Shown piece after piece: positions 54,837 to 63,834 of a stretch of DNA of 64,000 bases. The DNA is from an uncultured Phycisphaerales bacterium. GTDB lineage: Bacteria > Planctomycetota > Phycisphaerae > Phycisphaerales > UBA1924. Made by a program: the position numbers and the translations under genes. Every line of letters begins with the position of its first letter. Position 1 is the first letter of the stretch. The stretch lies in the NCBI GenBank assembly GCA_937871915.1, contig CALMPG010000075.1, forward strand, positions 37,614 to 101,613. Reading direction: 5' to 3'. Under the pieces are notes generated by a model. It was not told where the DNA came from. It worked only from the letters and a program-made list of their open reading frames with translations, and ran no database searches.

Positions 54837-55067
54837 ATGGCGCTGGCACACCGGGTTGGACGGCTGGAGCGGGAGATGACGACCGACGCCAGGACCGGCG
54901 CGGTCGCCCGACGCTGCCGCGTGTGCCGCGACGGGGCCAACCGGCGGGAGGTGGTCCACTTCGACGGTGCGCCCGCCTGGGGCCAGCGTGCCGACCCCTG
55001 CCCGGGGTGCGGGCGGGACGTGGTGGATGTCGTCCACGTGCGCGGCATCGACCCGGGCGCGCTGTGA
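54837..55067 (+). CDS. Zinc-ribbon protein, paralogue 2 of 3
   Basis: 76 residues, strong ribosome site (GGGAGGGG). MALAHRVGRLERE, CRVC and DPCPGCGRDV. Close in layout to paralogue 1 (first 12 residues differ at one position). Preceded by about 210 bp of GC-rich sequence with G runs. Confidence 0.75.
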   Translation: MALAHRVGRLEREMTTDARTGAVARRCRVCRDGANRREVVHFDGAPAWGQRADPCPGCGRDVVDVVHVRGIDPGAL

Positions 55068-55088
55068 CCGCTTGCCGATACTCACCCC

Positions 55089-55541
55089 ATGGCCATCCAC
55101 GCCCGCATCGCCCGCCTCGAGGACCGCCTGATGGCCGGCACCAACCCCGACGGCTCGTGCCGGTACTGCTCTGGCCGGGAGCGGGAACTGGGGGAGGTGG
55201 TGGTGCTGCACGACCCGCCCAGGGACGAGGAGGCCATCGACCGGCTGTATCCGCCGCGGCCCAACCCCGGCCCCACGCCCTGCCCGCAGTGCGGGCGGGA
55301 TCTGAACACGACCATTGTCGTCAAGCGGGTGTCGATCGAGGAGTGGGCGGCGGGACGGAGCGGCTCGACTTCGAACATGGGCAAGCGTGCCACTCGTTTC
55401 GGGGTATGGGGCCTCGACCAGTTCCGGAATTTCCCGCAGTCCGCTGTCACACTCCCGAGATTGGTCTCGCTTCCCCAGTTGGGGAGGGAGCCGCGGGTCC
55501 GAGACGACCGCGCGGCTTCATCAATCAAGGAACTCGCATGA
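55089..55541 (+). CDS. Zinc-ribbon protein, paralogue 3 of 3, extended
   Basis: 150 residues. MAIHARIARLEDRL, CRYC and TPCPQCGRDL follow the pattern of the two upstream proteins, with a longer loop between the knuckles. The last about 60 residues are unrelated to the paralogues, serine/arginine-rich and possibly read-through of a formerly shorter gene. The stop overlaps the lipoprotein start by 4 nt (ATGA). Confidence 0.7.
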   Translation: MAIHARIARLEDRLMAGTNPDGSCRYCSGRERELGEVVVLHDPPRDEEAIDRLYPPRPNPGPTPCPQCGRDLNTTIVVKRVSIEEWAAGRSGSTSNMGKRATRFGVWGLDQFRNFPQSAVTLPRLVSLPQLGREPRVRDDRAASSIKELA

Positions 55542-56428
55542 GCGCACGCCGAATCGCAGTGTTTCTAGCCCTCGCATGTCTGGCGATGGTGGGCGGCGGA
55601 TGTTCTCGCCAGGCGGCCTTCGGTTTTCCGGAGCGGCCGCGCGGAGATGCAAGCACCGTCTCCGCCCTGGAAGCGAAGTTCAACTCCGACACCACCGTCG
55701 CCGACTTTTACGACGACGCCAAGACGCCGCCCTCCGCTCGCACCCAACGGCGCAACGACATTGTTCAAGGGCAGATGTGCCTGATAGATCTGCGGTACTA
55801 CGAGTTTGCCCAACGCTTCGTGAGCGACAAGCAGGCCGCCGACTTTGTAGCCGAACTCGCCCAGTTGAGCCTGGGTCTGGCCACCGCGACGGTTGACAGC
55901 GGCGCGACCAAGACGGTGCTGGGTGCGGTCATGGCAGGCATCGCGGGCGGGAAGGCATCGTTCGACAAGACCTACTACTTCGAGAAGACTCTGCAAGTGC
56001 TTCTCTCCGCGATGGAAGCGCGGCGGACGGAGGTTCGGGCCGGGATCGAAGACAGGCTTGTTCGGCAGTCCGAGGCGGAGTACCCGCTGAGCGCCGCGAT
56101 CACCGACCTGAGCAAGTACTACCTCGCGGGCACGCTGATGGGTGTCCTGGAGACTATTCAAAAGGACGCGGGCACCCGGCAGGCCAGTGCGGAGTCGGAA
56201 CTCAAGGACATTCGATCGACCGGGGTATTCGGCTCAAGCCCCGATGCGGCAGTGATCCGCCGATGGCTCGCCCAGGAGAAGGAAAACCGTGCCGCGCTCA
56301 GCAATTGGCTGGACGTGCAAGAGGAGTTCAAGGACACGGGCGGACTACCCGTGGGCTCGCTGCTCTCTCGGGGGGACCTCGATGCGATTCGCAAGCGGGC
56401 GATCGATCACTTCAACATGAACAAGTAG
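55538..56428 (+). CDS. Putative lipoprotein
   Basis: 296 residues. MSARRIAVFLALACLAMVGGGC is a lipoprotein-like signal with Cys22 as the acylation site, though the -3 residue is Gly rather than Leu/Val. The mature protein is helical and charged with several central Ala-rich stretches (GATKTVLGAVMAGIAGGKASF). Not recognised. Followed by a 60-aa protein and a membrane protein in the same direction, forming a small envelope-related group on the element. Confidence 0.7.
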   Translation: MSARRIAVFLALACLAMVGGGCSRQAAFGFPERPRGDASTVSALEAKFNSDTTVADFYDDAKTPPSARTQRRNDIVQGQMCLIDLRYYEFAQRFVSDKQAADFVAELAQLSLGLATATVDSGATKTVLGAVMAGIAGGKASFDKTYYFEKTLQVLLSAMEARRTEVRAGIEDRLVRQSEAEYPLSAAITDLSKYYLAGTLMGVLETIQKDAGTRQASAESELKDIRSTGVFGSSPDAAVIRRWLAQEKENRAALSNWLDVQEEFKDTGGLPVGSLLSRGDLDAIRKRAIDHFNMNK

Positions 56429-56438
56429 GAGAACGACG

Positions 56439-56621
56439 ATGCCCTCGGGAATTCACCAGATCACCGACGTTCCGGCGGACCAGGTTGGCCAGGTCGTCAG
56501 CGACTACTACGACGATGGAGCCCAGTCCGTCGAGGTGCTCCGCCAGGCCGATGGCAAGTTCACCGTGCGGGCGTACTTCAAGCCCACAAGGTCCGCATCG
56601 CTTGACGCCGGAACCGGCTGA
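56439..56621 (+). CDS. Small 60-aa hypothetical protein
   Basis: AGGAGA is ideally placed 7 nt upstream. ADQVGQVVSDYYDDGAQSVEVLRQADGKFTVRAYF looks like one small alpha/beta fold. It lies 10 nt after the lipoprotein gene, probably translated from the same message. Function unknown. Confidence 0.75.
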   Translation: MPSGIHQITDVPADQVGQVVSDYYDDGAQSVEVLRQADGKFTVRAYFKPTRSASLDAGTG

Positions 56622-56687
56622 TCCTGCTCCTGCTGCGCATCTCGAATGCCGCCTCTCAACCCATTACCCCCTCGTGGAGACTTGAAC

Positions 56688-57572
56688 ATGTCGCGTGTCC
56701 CATCCCAGCCGAGTCCCGCCCCAGTTCCCCGCCCCGGCCACGACCCACACCTGGTCACACCGCCTCAGCGACCCTCCTTTTGGAGCGTACTCAAGACTCC
56801 GTGGTCGCCACGGTGCCCCGGGGGCACCATCCGAAGGGCGCTGATCCTGTGGATCTGCGTGTTCAGCGCCGGAACCGCGATCCCGAGTGCTCCGTTGCGG
56901 GACCTGCTGACTTTCAACACCTACAACATCGTGAAGTGGAAGATCCCCGCGAAGCAGCCAAAGGGCTCGTCCCAAGACGTTTCAGCTGGCCCAGGCGATG
57001 GCGCAGCCAATCTCCAGCCGAGCGCGCAAAGTCCGACTGCTCCGAACGACGGACGCACCGACTCCACGACCGCTACGAAAGCACAGAGCCCAGCATCCGC
57101 GACGGGCGGCGCGACAACCGTGGAGTTGAACGCCTGGCAATATCTCCTGCTGTTCATTCCGCTTTCGGTGGCTGTCTTCGTGGCGTGGACCCCAACGAAC
57201 ATCGCGCTGATCTGCTGCGCCGGAGCAGTCCTCGGGGCCGCCGCCCAGCGCATGTGGATCGCGGGCATCCGCAAGCGCAACGCGGCCTGGCGGGCGGCCT
57301 CCCCACAATCTGTGTCCGAACTTGATGATGAGGTCGAGGTTCCCGACGCGGCGGCGATTGTGCACGGGTTGGCGGTGTTCGTTGGCATCCTCGTCGGCGT
57401 GGTCGTCGTGCAAGGATCGTGGGACATGCAAGGCGGGGGACCCGAGCAATACTTGCGACTCGCCGGGACCGCCACGCTCTTCAGCATTGCAGCCGGCGCG
57501 AACCCGAACTTCATGCGGCTCATCGCCAGCGCGTTCACGCCGTTTAGTCGCGCCGCGATCAAGCAGGCATGA
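56688..57572 (+). CDS. Multispanning membrane protein, unknown
   Basis: 294 residues from the ATG at 56688 (GGAGA upstream). Membrane segments: ALILWICVFSAGTAIP (about 50-66), YLLLFIPLSVAVFVAW and IALICCAGAVLGAAA in the middle, IVHGLAVFVGILVGVVVV late; a long Ser/Thr/Pro/Ala-rich exported or cytoplasmic linker separates the first from the rest. Proline-rich N-terminus. No transporter motif. Possibly works with the lipoprotein gene upstream. Confidence 0.65.
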   Translation: MSRVPSQPSPAPVPRPGHDPHLVTPPQRPSFWSVLKTPWSPRCPGGTIRRALILWICVFSAGTAIPSAPLRDLLTFNTYNIVKWKIPAKQPKGSSQDVSAGPGDGAANLQPSAQSPTAPNDGRTDSTTATKAQSPASATGGATTVELNAWQYLLLFIPLSVAVFVAWTPTNIALICCAGAVLGAAAQRMWIAGIRKRNAAWRAASPQSVSELDDEVEVPDAAAIVHGLAVFVGILVGVVVVQGSWDMQGGGPEQYLRLAGTATLFSIAAGANPNFMRLIASAFTPFSRAAIKQA

Positions 57573-57642
57573 CCGCCACGCTTTGAGTGCGGAACGTAGC
57601 GGTCAGCCGAGCGGTCGCGGCATCCGCCCTATTCTGGTCCAA

Positions 57643-58743
57643 ATGACGCCCTTGTACATTGACGAATCTGGGCACACAGGCGGTGATCTGCTCAATGAAA
57701 CGCAGCCCTTGCTGATTGTGGCATCCCTCCGGCTTGCGGAAGATCGAGTGTCACAGTTGTACGCGCCCCTACGCGCGGCCACCCAGGCACCAGAAGTGAA
57801 GTACGCAAATCTCTCAAAGTACCGAGGGGGACAGACTGCGATCATTGAGTTCATTCGGAAGCTTGACGCCAATCACTCTACCTTCATCTTCCAGTTGATG
57901 CACAAACGCTTCGCGCTTCTCGGCAAGCTGTTGGACGCGATCATGGAACCTGTGTGGTACGCGACAGGACGGGATTTCTATCAAGAGGGTCGCAACCTAG
58001 GGTTTTTGAACGTGTTGTTCATGACCAGCCGGTCGCTGGCTCCCGCGCAGCTGGACGCGGTGCTGGAAGCGTTGAGACCAGTGTTTGCTAGGGCAGACCC
58101 CCAGAGCATTGCGAAGCTGTCCACCGCGCTTCGCGATTTGGCGGCGTGCGACTCCGGACTCGCCAGACTCGTACGTGCTATCGAGGAAGCGATTGCCTTC
58201 CGCAACCGAATACCTGGTGGATGGAGCGACCTGTCCAAAACGGATTTACAGATCCAGTTGCCGGCACTCGTGTCAGTCATCAGCGCGTGGAATGAAGACG
58301 TACCAGAAGACTTGCTGATTCTGACCGACGAGTCGAAGGAACTGCGTTCCGCGTTTGACGACCTCATGGCGCTGTCCGACCAGACCGAGCCAGCCGTGAT
58401 TGAACACGGCTCAGGGCGCCGCATGGGTTTTCCGCTCAGGATTCACGATGTGCGATTCTGTGACTCCGCGTCCACACCCGGTATTCAACTGGCCGACGTT
58501 GCCGCCGGCGCGGTTAACCACGTGGCAATGGTGATGAACGAACTGATTCCCACCGTGCCGGGATACTCCGATAGCCTCGAGAAGGTGATTAGCCAATGGG
58601 AACGCATTCAACAGCTTTTTCCAATGCCTCACTTCACGCCACAGGAGCTGCGCCGAGAGGGGTACAACGGCTCTCGCGTTCTTGACGCTGCCAAGGCCCT
58701 CATTGAGAAGGGGCGCAAGCAGAATGATGCCCCAGAGGGCTGA
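57643..58743 (+). CDS. DUF3800 domain protein (RNase H-like fold)
   Basis: 366 residues from the ATG at 57643. MTPLYIDESGHTGG at the N-terminus supplies the first acidic pair of the DUF3800 fold, and GIQLADVAAGAVNH near the C-terminus supplies the last acidic residue. The family is predicted to be RNase H-like and is frequently seen on mobile elements and in defence islands; catalytic activity is not established. No partner gene is obvious. Convergent with the M23 peptidase gene. Confidence 0.85.
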   Translation: MTPLYIDESGHTGGDLLNETQPLLIVASLRLAEDRVSQLYAPLRAATQAPEVKYANLSKYRGGQTAIIEFIRKLDANHSTFIFQLMHKRFALLGKLLDAIMEPVWYATGRDFYQEGRNLGFLNVLFMTSRSLAPAQLDAVLEALRPVFARADPQSIAKLSTALRDLAACDSGLARLVRAIEEAIAFRNRIPGGWSDLSKTDLQIQLPALVSVISAWNEDVPEDLLILTDESKELRSAFDDLMALSDQTEPAVIEHGSGRRMGFPLRIHDVRFCDSASTPGIQLADVAAGAVNHVAMVMNELIPTVPGYSDSLEKVISQWERIQQLFPMPHFTPQELRREGYNGSRVLDAAKALIEKGRKQNDAPEG

Positions 58744-58966
58744 TTGCCGCGTTGTAGGTCGAGAGGGGTGATCGATGGACGTAGAGGTGCCCTTCCGACC
58801 CGGAGTGATTGCTTGCCGCGTTGATCTCTTCGGTGTTGCAGCCGGCAGCCCGGTTAGCCCTGCCCTCGGTGGCCCGTTTGGCTGCAACCGGGTTTGTTCT
58901 CTATCAGGGAACATCAAGCAATGGTCACAGCACGATGCCGATAAGGCGTTCAGCAATTGAAAGCTC

Positions 58967-61465
58967 TCAACAGCCTGCGAGCCAGGCGTTGATGAAGTCG
59001 AAGATGTCCTGTACCGTGAGTCCATCAATGGCGTTGAAATCGGCGCGAGGATCGTTGGAGAGCCACGCATTGAGGAAGTCGAAGATGTCGGCCACGCCGA
59101 GGCCATCTACATTGTTGAAATCCACGCGGCAGTGGCTGACTACAGATTCCCCGCAGGCCCAACCCAACGGCACCGGCGCGTTCGCGGCGAGGTGGGGCTG
59201 GTACCAGGTTTCGGAACACCCAGCGCCGCTGGACGTGGCCGCAGACTGGACGTGCCACTGGCCGTGCCAGACCTTGCTCACCGGAGGTTCGGCAGTTGAA
59301 GGCGAGGACCGGATGTCAACGCCGAGTTCCATCTGCAGCGGCTCGTTTACCTCTAGTAGGGGTGCCGACAGATCGGGGGCCGCTTGGATCCATCCTGTCG
59401 CCGGGCCGTCTGTACTCGGGAATTCAATCTGGTACCAACCGCCGTGCTCAGCAAAGGCTGCGAACTGCTGACCAGCGGTCACGCTCGTGATAGCGATTGG
59501 GTAGTTGACGGGATCGGGACCCGAGCGCACCGCTTGATTGCTAGGCACCGTTACGGCGAGCGGCGAAGAAAGCGTGTTCACGTCAAGACCCAAATAGGGA
59601 CGCGGATCGACGTAGCCGGCGAGACTGGCGTCAGTGCATGAATATCCCCAGCGCGGGCCCGAATCGCTGACATTGCCAATAACGCCGACGCGCTTCAATT
59701 CGAAGTGAAGATGAACCCCACAGCCAGGGCAGCCTGTCTCGCCCATAGTACCGATAGGATCGCCAGCCTCGACAAAACCGTTACTCGCAGAAATCGGGGA
59801 CGCAAGGTGAGCGTAAAGCGTATGGAGACGGAGTTCCGGATGGTAAATAATCACTACATTGCCCATGTTGTGATTGTCCGCATCGACCGAGCCCATCGGA
59901 ACAACTCTCGCGGTTCCCGAAGCGGCTGCTCGGACCGTCAAGTCGGTTCCAGTCGTATCAATGTCCAAGCCAGTGTGATACTGCTGACCACCCGGGCAGG
60001 GGTTAATGCCACTGGGTATCACCGTATTGTACGTCCTCAGACCGCTAGTGTCGTGGTTTGCCACGGGCCACATCAAGGTCGGCTCTATCGGCACGATTTG
60101 TTCCCTGGTTATCGTGCGTGATGCGTAGTTGCTGGTGCAACCCTGGGTATTGCGCGATCGGACCTCAACGAGGTTCGGGATCGGTTCCAAGTTGGACACC
60201 GTGAAGTTCCACGACGAGACGCTCCCCGAGACCGCGGTCCAACTTCCGCTATTCAGTCGCCACTCTACCTCGTCCACGGCGCTCCCGGGGGCCGAGGCCG
60301 TCCCAGAAAAGTTGAAGGTAGTCGTCCCGTTTGGAACTGTCTGATCTTCGGATGGTGTGGTGATTGCCACCGAAGGTTCGCTAACTCCAGATTGGTTAAT
60401 AGAGAAGGTCTGTCCTTGGACGGTGATAGTCCCGCTCCGCGAACTTCCGGTACAGTTCCGCTCGACGTCGTAGTTGACCGTCCCGTTCCCGCGTCCACTA
60501 GGCGTGACATTGTCGATCCAACTGCGATTGTCACTGGCGGCCCAATCGCAGCCGCTTCCAGTCGTGACACCAAAGCTACCCGATTCGGCCCCAGGGCCGT
60601 GATCGGCGCTCGCAGAGTTTAGTGAGTAAGAGCACGATGACGCGGTTGTAAAGCTTCGCACGCTGGAGTAGAGGCCGTTGGCGATGTAGCCCGAAGGCGT
60701 TGTAGTGTCGAACGCCTGCACCTGCCAGTAGTAGGTTGTCCCGACGTTCAGCTGGACCGAAGGTGTATACGTCGTGCCAGAAACCGAAACGCTGATCGCG
60801 CAGTTCGGGCAGGAGTCGACATCTCGGTCCGTCGGGAGCGTCGATTGGCTGGTTGCCACCGTGAGCCAATAGCCGCTTGCCCCTGTAACCTGGTTCCATG
60901 AGAACATTGGCGTTCTGGAAACGCTCGTCGCTGCATTCGCCGGGGCGCTGAGGCTCACCTGCGGCAGTGGCGTCCGAAAGTGCAGCGGAGTGGTGGTGGT
61001 GCTGGTCCCGGTACCGTTCCAGGCGTTCATGTTCCAGCGGTAGACGTTTCCAGGTTGGAGCGTGCCGGAAGGCACGGCGAAGGGGCTCGCTGTGTCTGCG
61101 TGGTCCACGTCATAGACCAGGTTACTCAATCCGTACGGATGAATGCTAATGAAGATGCCGTACCCGGAGGCACCGGTGGATGCCGTCCAAGAGAAGCTCG
61201 GTGTAGTGCTTGAAAGCGTCGGTCCGGGGGCAGACATCGATCCGGGCGAAGTATTCGTCGGAACGGGGGGCGCTGCGTGTGCGGGTGCGACCGGGAGCGC
61301 ACTGGTCACCGTAACCGCCATCAGCGACACGAGAAGTGGGGAGATCAACTTGTGACCTGCTGACCTGGCCCCCAACCCCTGATCCAGACAAACCAGTGAC
61401 GCGAAGAAGTGACGCAGGACCATGCTCGACCTCCATTGATCACGCGGGGTGCGAGCGTTCAGCAT
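58967..61465 (-). CDS. Exported M23 metallopeptidase with BACON domain and EF-hand tag
   Basis: 832 residues. The start at 61465 gives a long basic leader before the hydrophobic core PLLVSLMAVTVTSALPVAPAHA (cleavage near 64); an ATG at residue 15 is possible. Two Fn3-like repeats (SFSWTASTGASGYG and MFSWNQVTGASGYW), a BACON-type domain (SSCSYSLNSASADHGPGAES, then CDWAASDN), a Big-like domain, then M23 peptidase: HTGLDID near 497 and HLHFELK near 585, zinc ligands of lysostaphin-type endopeptidases that cut peptidoglycan crosslinks. An SH3-like region follows, then the double EF-hand tag ending in WLAGC. Base composition is lower in GC than its neighbours. A surprising cargo gene for a mobile region. 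Confidence 0.88.
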   Translation of the reverse strand: MLNARTPRDQWRSSMVLRHFFASLVCLDQGLGARSAGHKLISPLLVSLMAVTVTSALPVAPAHAAPPVPTNTSPGSMSAPGPTLSSTTPSFSWTASTGASGYGIFISIHPYGLSNLVYDVDHADTASPFAVPSGTLQPGNVYRWNMNAWNGTGTSTTTTPLHFRTPLPQVSLSAPANAATSVSRTPMFSWNQVTGASGYWLTVATSQSTLPTDRDVDSCPNCAISVSVSGTTYTPSVQLNVGTTYYWQVQAFDTTTPSGYIANGLYSSVRSFTTASSCSYSLNSASADHGPGAESGSFGVTTGSGCDWAASDNRSWIDNVTPSGRGNGTVNYDVERNCTGSSRSGTITVQGQTFSINQSGVSEPSVAITTPSEDQTVPNGTTTFNFSGTASAPGSAVDEVEWRLNSGSWTAVSGSVSSWNFTVSNLEPIPNLVEVRSRNTQGCTSNYASRTITREQIVPIEPTLMWPVANHDTSGLRTYNTVIPSGINPCPGGQQYHTGLDIDTTGTDLTVRAAASGTARVVPMGSVDADNHNMGNVVIIYHPELRLHTLYAHLASPISASNGFVEAGDPIGTMGETGCPGCGVHLHFELKRVGVIGNVSDSGPRWGYSCTDASLAGYVDPRPYLGLDVNTLSSPLAVTVPSNQAVRSGPDPVNYPIAITSVTAGQQFAAFAEHGGWYQIEFPSTDGPATGWIQAAPDLSAPLLEVNEPLQMELGVDIRSSPSTAEPPVSKVWHGQWHVQSAATSSGAGCSETWYQPHLAANAPVPLGWACGESVVSHCRVDFNNVDGLGVADIFDFLNAWLSNDPRADFNAIDGLTVQDIFDFINAWLAGC
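58970..59131 (-). repeat. Paired EF-hand-like C-terminal tag (copy 2)
   Basis: Encodes DFNNVDGLGVADIFDFLNAW and DFNAIDGLTVQDIFDFINAW, ending in LAGC. Same architecture as 21015-21173; the DNA is diverged, so the similarity is at protein level. Confidence 0.7.
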
Positions 61466-61886
61466 ACCCGAAAGTCACTTGAGGAATGCGTTTTTGCTTG
61501 ATTTCTATTAATGTCCAAGACCTATCGATCACAACCCTTTGCAGGCTGAGCATTTAGATAGGATGCGGACATTGTCTGGCGACCCCTCGGGCGACGTAAG
61601 TGCCGACGTGGCCAGGCGAATGCGGCTCCACCTCACCACACCATGCGGCTTATCGCAGGCCGCACTCGCTCCACTCCGGCTGTCGCTCGCTTGTCGGACA
61701 CCACAATGCTGCATCGAGCGGGCTCGATGCGGCCCGGTCTCGAGACGGGTTCCCGCCCTGATCTAGTGTGTGCTACGCCTTTGGGTAAAAGCGTGGCGGT
61801 CAGGGCAGCGCGGTCCCCGGCCCGCCGGTCGCGCCCATCTGGAGGCAGCCTTTGGAGCCGGGAACGGTGTTTGGTACAGTGGTGAC
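61466..61886. other. Divergent intergenic region (421 bp)
   Basis: Between the M23 gene (minus) and the PD-(D/E)XK gene (plus). Contains a short AT-rich stretch (61490-61535) that may hold the M23 promoter. The open frames here are short and lack ribosome sites; nothing else recognised. Confidence 0.4.
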
Positions 61887-62921
61887 ATGCCCAACCCGCC
61901 CCCCGACGCGACCAACGGAACGCTGCCCCCCGCCCAGCCGACGCCCTTTGCGGTGGTGCCGCTGGGAGACTTCGAGCGAGTGCCAATCGTCAACGCCTGG
62001 CCGGGCGAGGCAACGCACTTCACCCCCTGGCTGGCCCAGCTGGACAACATCCGGCGGCTCGGCGACGCCATCGACATCGACCTTGAGGTGCAGCACCAGG
62101 AACTCCCCGTGGGCGAGTTCCGCGCCGACATTGTCTGCGTCAACACCGCCACCGGGCGCAAGGTGCTGGTCGAGAACCAGTACGGGCGCACCGACCATGG
62201 CCACCTTGGACAACTGCTCACGTACGCCGCAGGGGTGGACGCGGAGGCCATTGTGTGGATCGCCGAGGAGTTCCGCGAAGCCCATCGAGCCGCGATGGAC
62301 TGGCTAAACCGCGTCACCACCGACGACATCAACATCTTTGGCGTGGAGATCGAACTCTGGCGGATCGGCACGTCCAATCCCGCGCCCCGATTCAACATCA
62401 TCGCCAAACCCAACGAGTGGGCGGAGACGATCAAGGAGAGCAGCGGGGCGCTCACCGAAACCGATGCGTTGTACTTGGAATACTGGACGGCGTTCAAGGA
62501 ACTGGTGGCGAGCAAGAAGACGCAGGTGCGACTTCCCACGCCCTCGGGGCAAACGTGGATGGTGATCGCGGTCGGTAAGAGCTACCTGTACCTCAGCATC
62601 GCCGTCACCCGGACCAAGAAGACCGGCCTGGTGCAACTCGTCCTGACGGGGCCGCATCGGCTTGGCCGTTTCAAGACCCTGGAGGCTGAGCGGGAGGCCA
62701 TTGAGGCGGTTCTCGGAAGCGATCTGGAGTGGCGGGAACTGCCGGACAAGAAAGAAAGCCACGTTCGCCGGTGCCTCGACGGGCTCGACATCGACCGCAA
62801 GGACGACTGGAAGCGGCAGCACGAGGTGCTGTGGAGTCACCTGGACAGGTTCTATCGGTACTTCTCGCAGCGTGTGCAAACCCTGGGTGATGGCGATGGG
62901 ACAAGTGCTACTAACGAATAG
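61887..62921 (+). CDS. PD-(D/E)XK nuclease-like/DUF4268 protein
   Basis: 344 residues from the ATG at 61887; an earlier in-frame start at 61770 adds non-homologous sequence. EFRADIVCVNTATGRKVLVENQYGRTDHGHLGQLLTYAAG has the layout of a restriction-endonuclease-like core (Asp, then a Glu-x-Gln in place of the usual Glu-x-Lys, then Gln), and the C-terminal half, ALYLEYWTAFKELVASKK with QVRLPTPSGQTWM, is DUF4268. The family occurs beside restriction-modification and abortive infection genes. Here it stands alone upstream of a NERD protein, 66 bp away. A nuclease role is inferred; the Gln substitution might make it inactive or altered. Confidence 0.8.
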   Translation: MPNPPPDATNGTLPPAQPTPFAVVPLGDFERVPIVNAWPGEATHFTPWLAQLDNIRRLGDAIDIDLEVQHQELPVGEFRADIVCVNTATGRKVLVENQYGRTDHGHLGQLLTYAAGVDAEAIVWIAEEFREAHRAAMDWLNRVTTDDINIFGVEIELWRIGTSNPAPRFNIIAKPNEWAETIKESSGALTETDALYLEYWTAFKELVASKKTQVRLPTPSGQTWMVIAVGKSYLYLSIAVTRTKKTGLVQLVLTGPHRLGRFKTLEAEREAIEAVLGSDLEWRELPDKKESHVRRCLDGLDIDRKDDWKRQHEVLWSHLDRFYRYFSQRVQTLGDGDGTSATNE

Positions 62922-62987
62922 GCAGGACACACTCGTCGTCGGCTTCGCCGGATGGGGATGCATCCGGGCTGTGGTACCCTCCCACCT

Positions 62988-63764
62988 ATGCACTCAGAAA
63001 AAATGTCGCCCATCACAAAGCCTCCGCGTCGCCAGGCGGGTCAGTCGCTTCGCGAGAGGTTGACTCTGGATGTTGGCGGTTACATCTTCTACGCCGGCGG
63101 CGCACTCGTGGCGACGCTCATGCTCGTCGGGGTGACATGGACGTGCTGGCTGATGGCGCGTCCCGTTACGCCGTGGGCGACAACGGGGGCGGCTGTCCTG
63201 ATTTTGGGATTGCTCGTGGCGGATCTGGCGCCAAGGCTTCGTCGTGCGCGGAACTACCGACTGGGGCTGCAGGGTGAACTGCACACCGCCGAGTGGCTTG
63301 GCGAACTCGCCAGATCGGGATACCGAGTGTTCCACGACCTGCAGGGGGAGCGGGGCAACATCGATCACATCGCCGTCGGCCCCGCGGGCGTGCTGGTCAT
63401 CGAGACCAAGACCAGATCCAAGTCGAAGGGGGCTAAGGTGCGTTACGACGGGGCGAGGCTTCTGGTTGGAGATTGGGACGCGACCGAACAGTTCCTCGGA
63501 CAAGCTCGGGCTTGCCGAGACGATGTACGTCGCCGCTTGCGAGAATACTCCGAGATCGCGGCGCAGATCCCTGTCCGTGCGGTGGTCGCAATTCCAGGCT
63601 GGAAAGTGGAAGAGCGCCATGCGTCGGGCGCGGAGGTGTGGGTGCTGAATCCCAAGGATCGCATCGCGGCGTGGGCAGTCCAAGAGGAGCGGTGGGCGGG
63701 GAGTGTTTCCCAGTTGTCCATCGATGCGGCCTCTGCGATGCTCGATGCGTGGTCGCGAAGATAA
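62988..63764 (+). CDS. Membrane-anchored NERD-domain protein
   Basis: 258 residues from the ATG at 62988; a second ATG at 63003 is possible. Two hydrophobic segments, YIFYAGGALVATLMLVGVTW and TGAAVLILGLLVADLA (about 27-90), precede a NERD domain: GLQGELHTAEWLGEL, then NIDHIAVGPAGVLVIETKTRS with Asp and E-x-K of the PD-(D/E)XK-like core, and later EQFLGQARACRDDVRRRL. NERD domains are predicted nucleases found in DNA processing and defence proteins. Ends 21 nt before a terminator hairpin. Confidence 0.85.
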   Translation: MHSEKMSPITKPPRRQAGQSLRERLTLDVGGYIFYAGGALVATLMLVGVTWTCWLMARPVTPWATTGAAVLILGLLVADLAPRLRRARNYRLGLQGELHTAEWLGELARSGYRVFHDLQGERGNIDHIAVGPAGVLVIETKTRSKSKGAKVRYDGARLLVGDWDATEQFLGQARACRDDVRRRLREYSEIAAQIPVRAVVAIPGWKVEERHASGAEVWVLNPKDRIAAWAVQEERWAGSVSQLSIDAASAMLDAWSRR

Positions 63765-63784
63765 AAAGTAGTCATCCGCAGGCG

Positions 63785-63811
63785 AACGACCCCGCACGAA
63801 GCGGGGTCGTT
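63785..63811. terminator. Bidirectional terminator hairpin
   Basis: Perfect 11-bp stem 63785-63795 with 63801-63811 and loop ACGAA, lying between two convergent genes. There is only a short T tract (TT), but the location fits termination from both sides. Confidence 0.6.
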
Positions 63812-63834
63812 GGTGGGGCCGTGTCGCCGGCGCG

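Noticed and set aside
42634..57572. Complete prophage
   Set aside because: No capsid, portal, tail, large terminase or lysis gene seen; only replication, methylation and recombinase functions.
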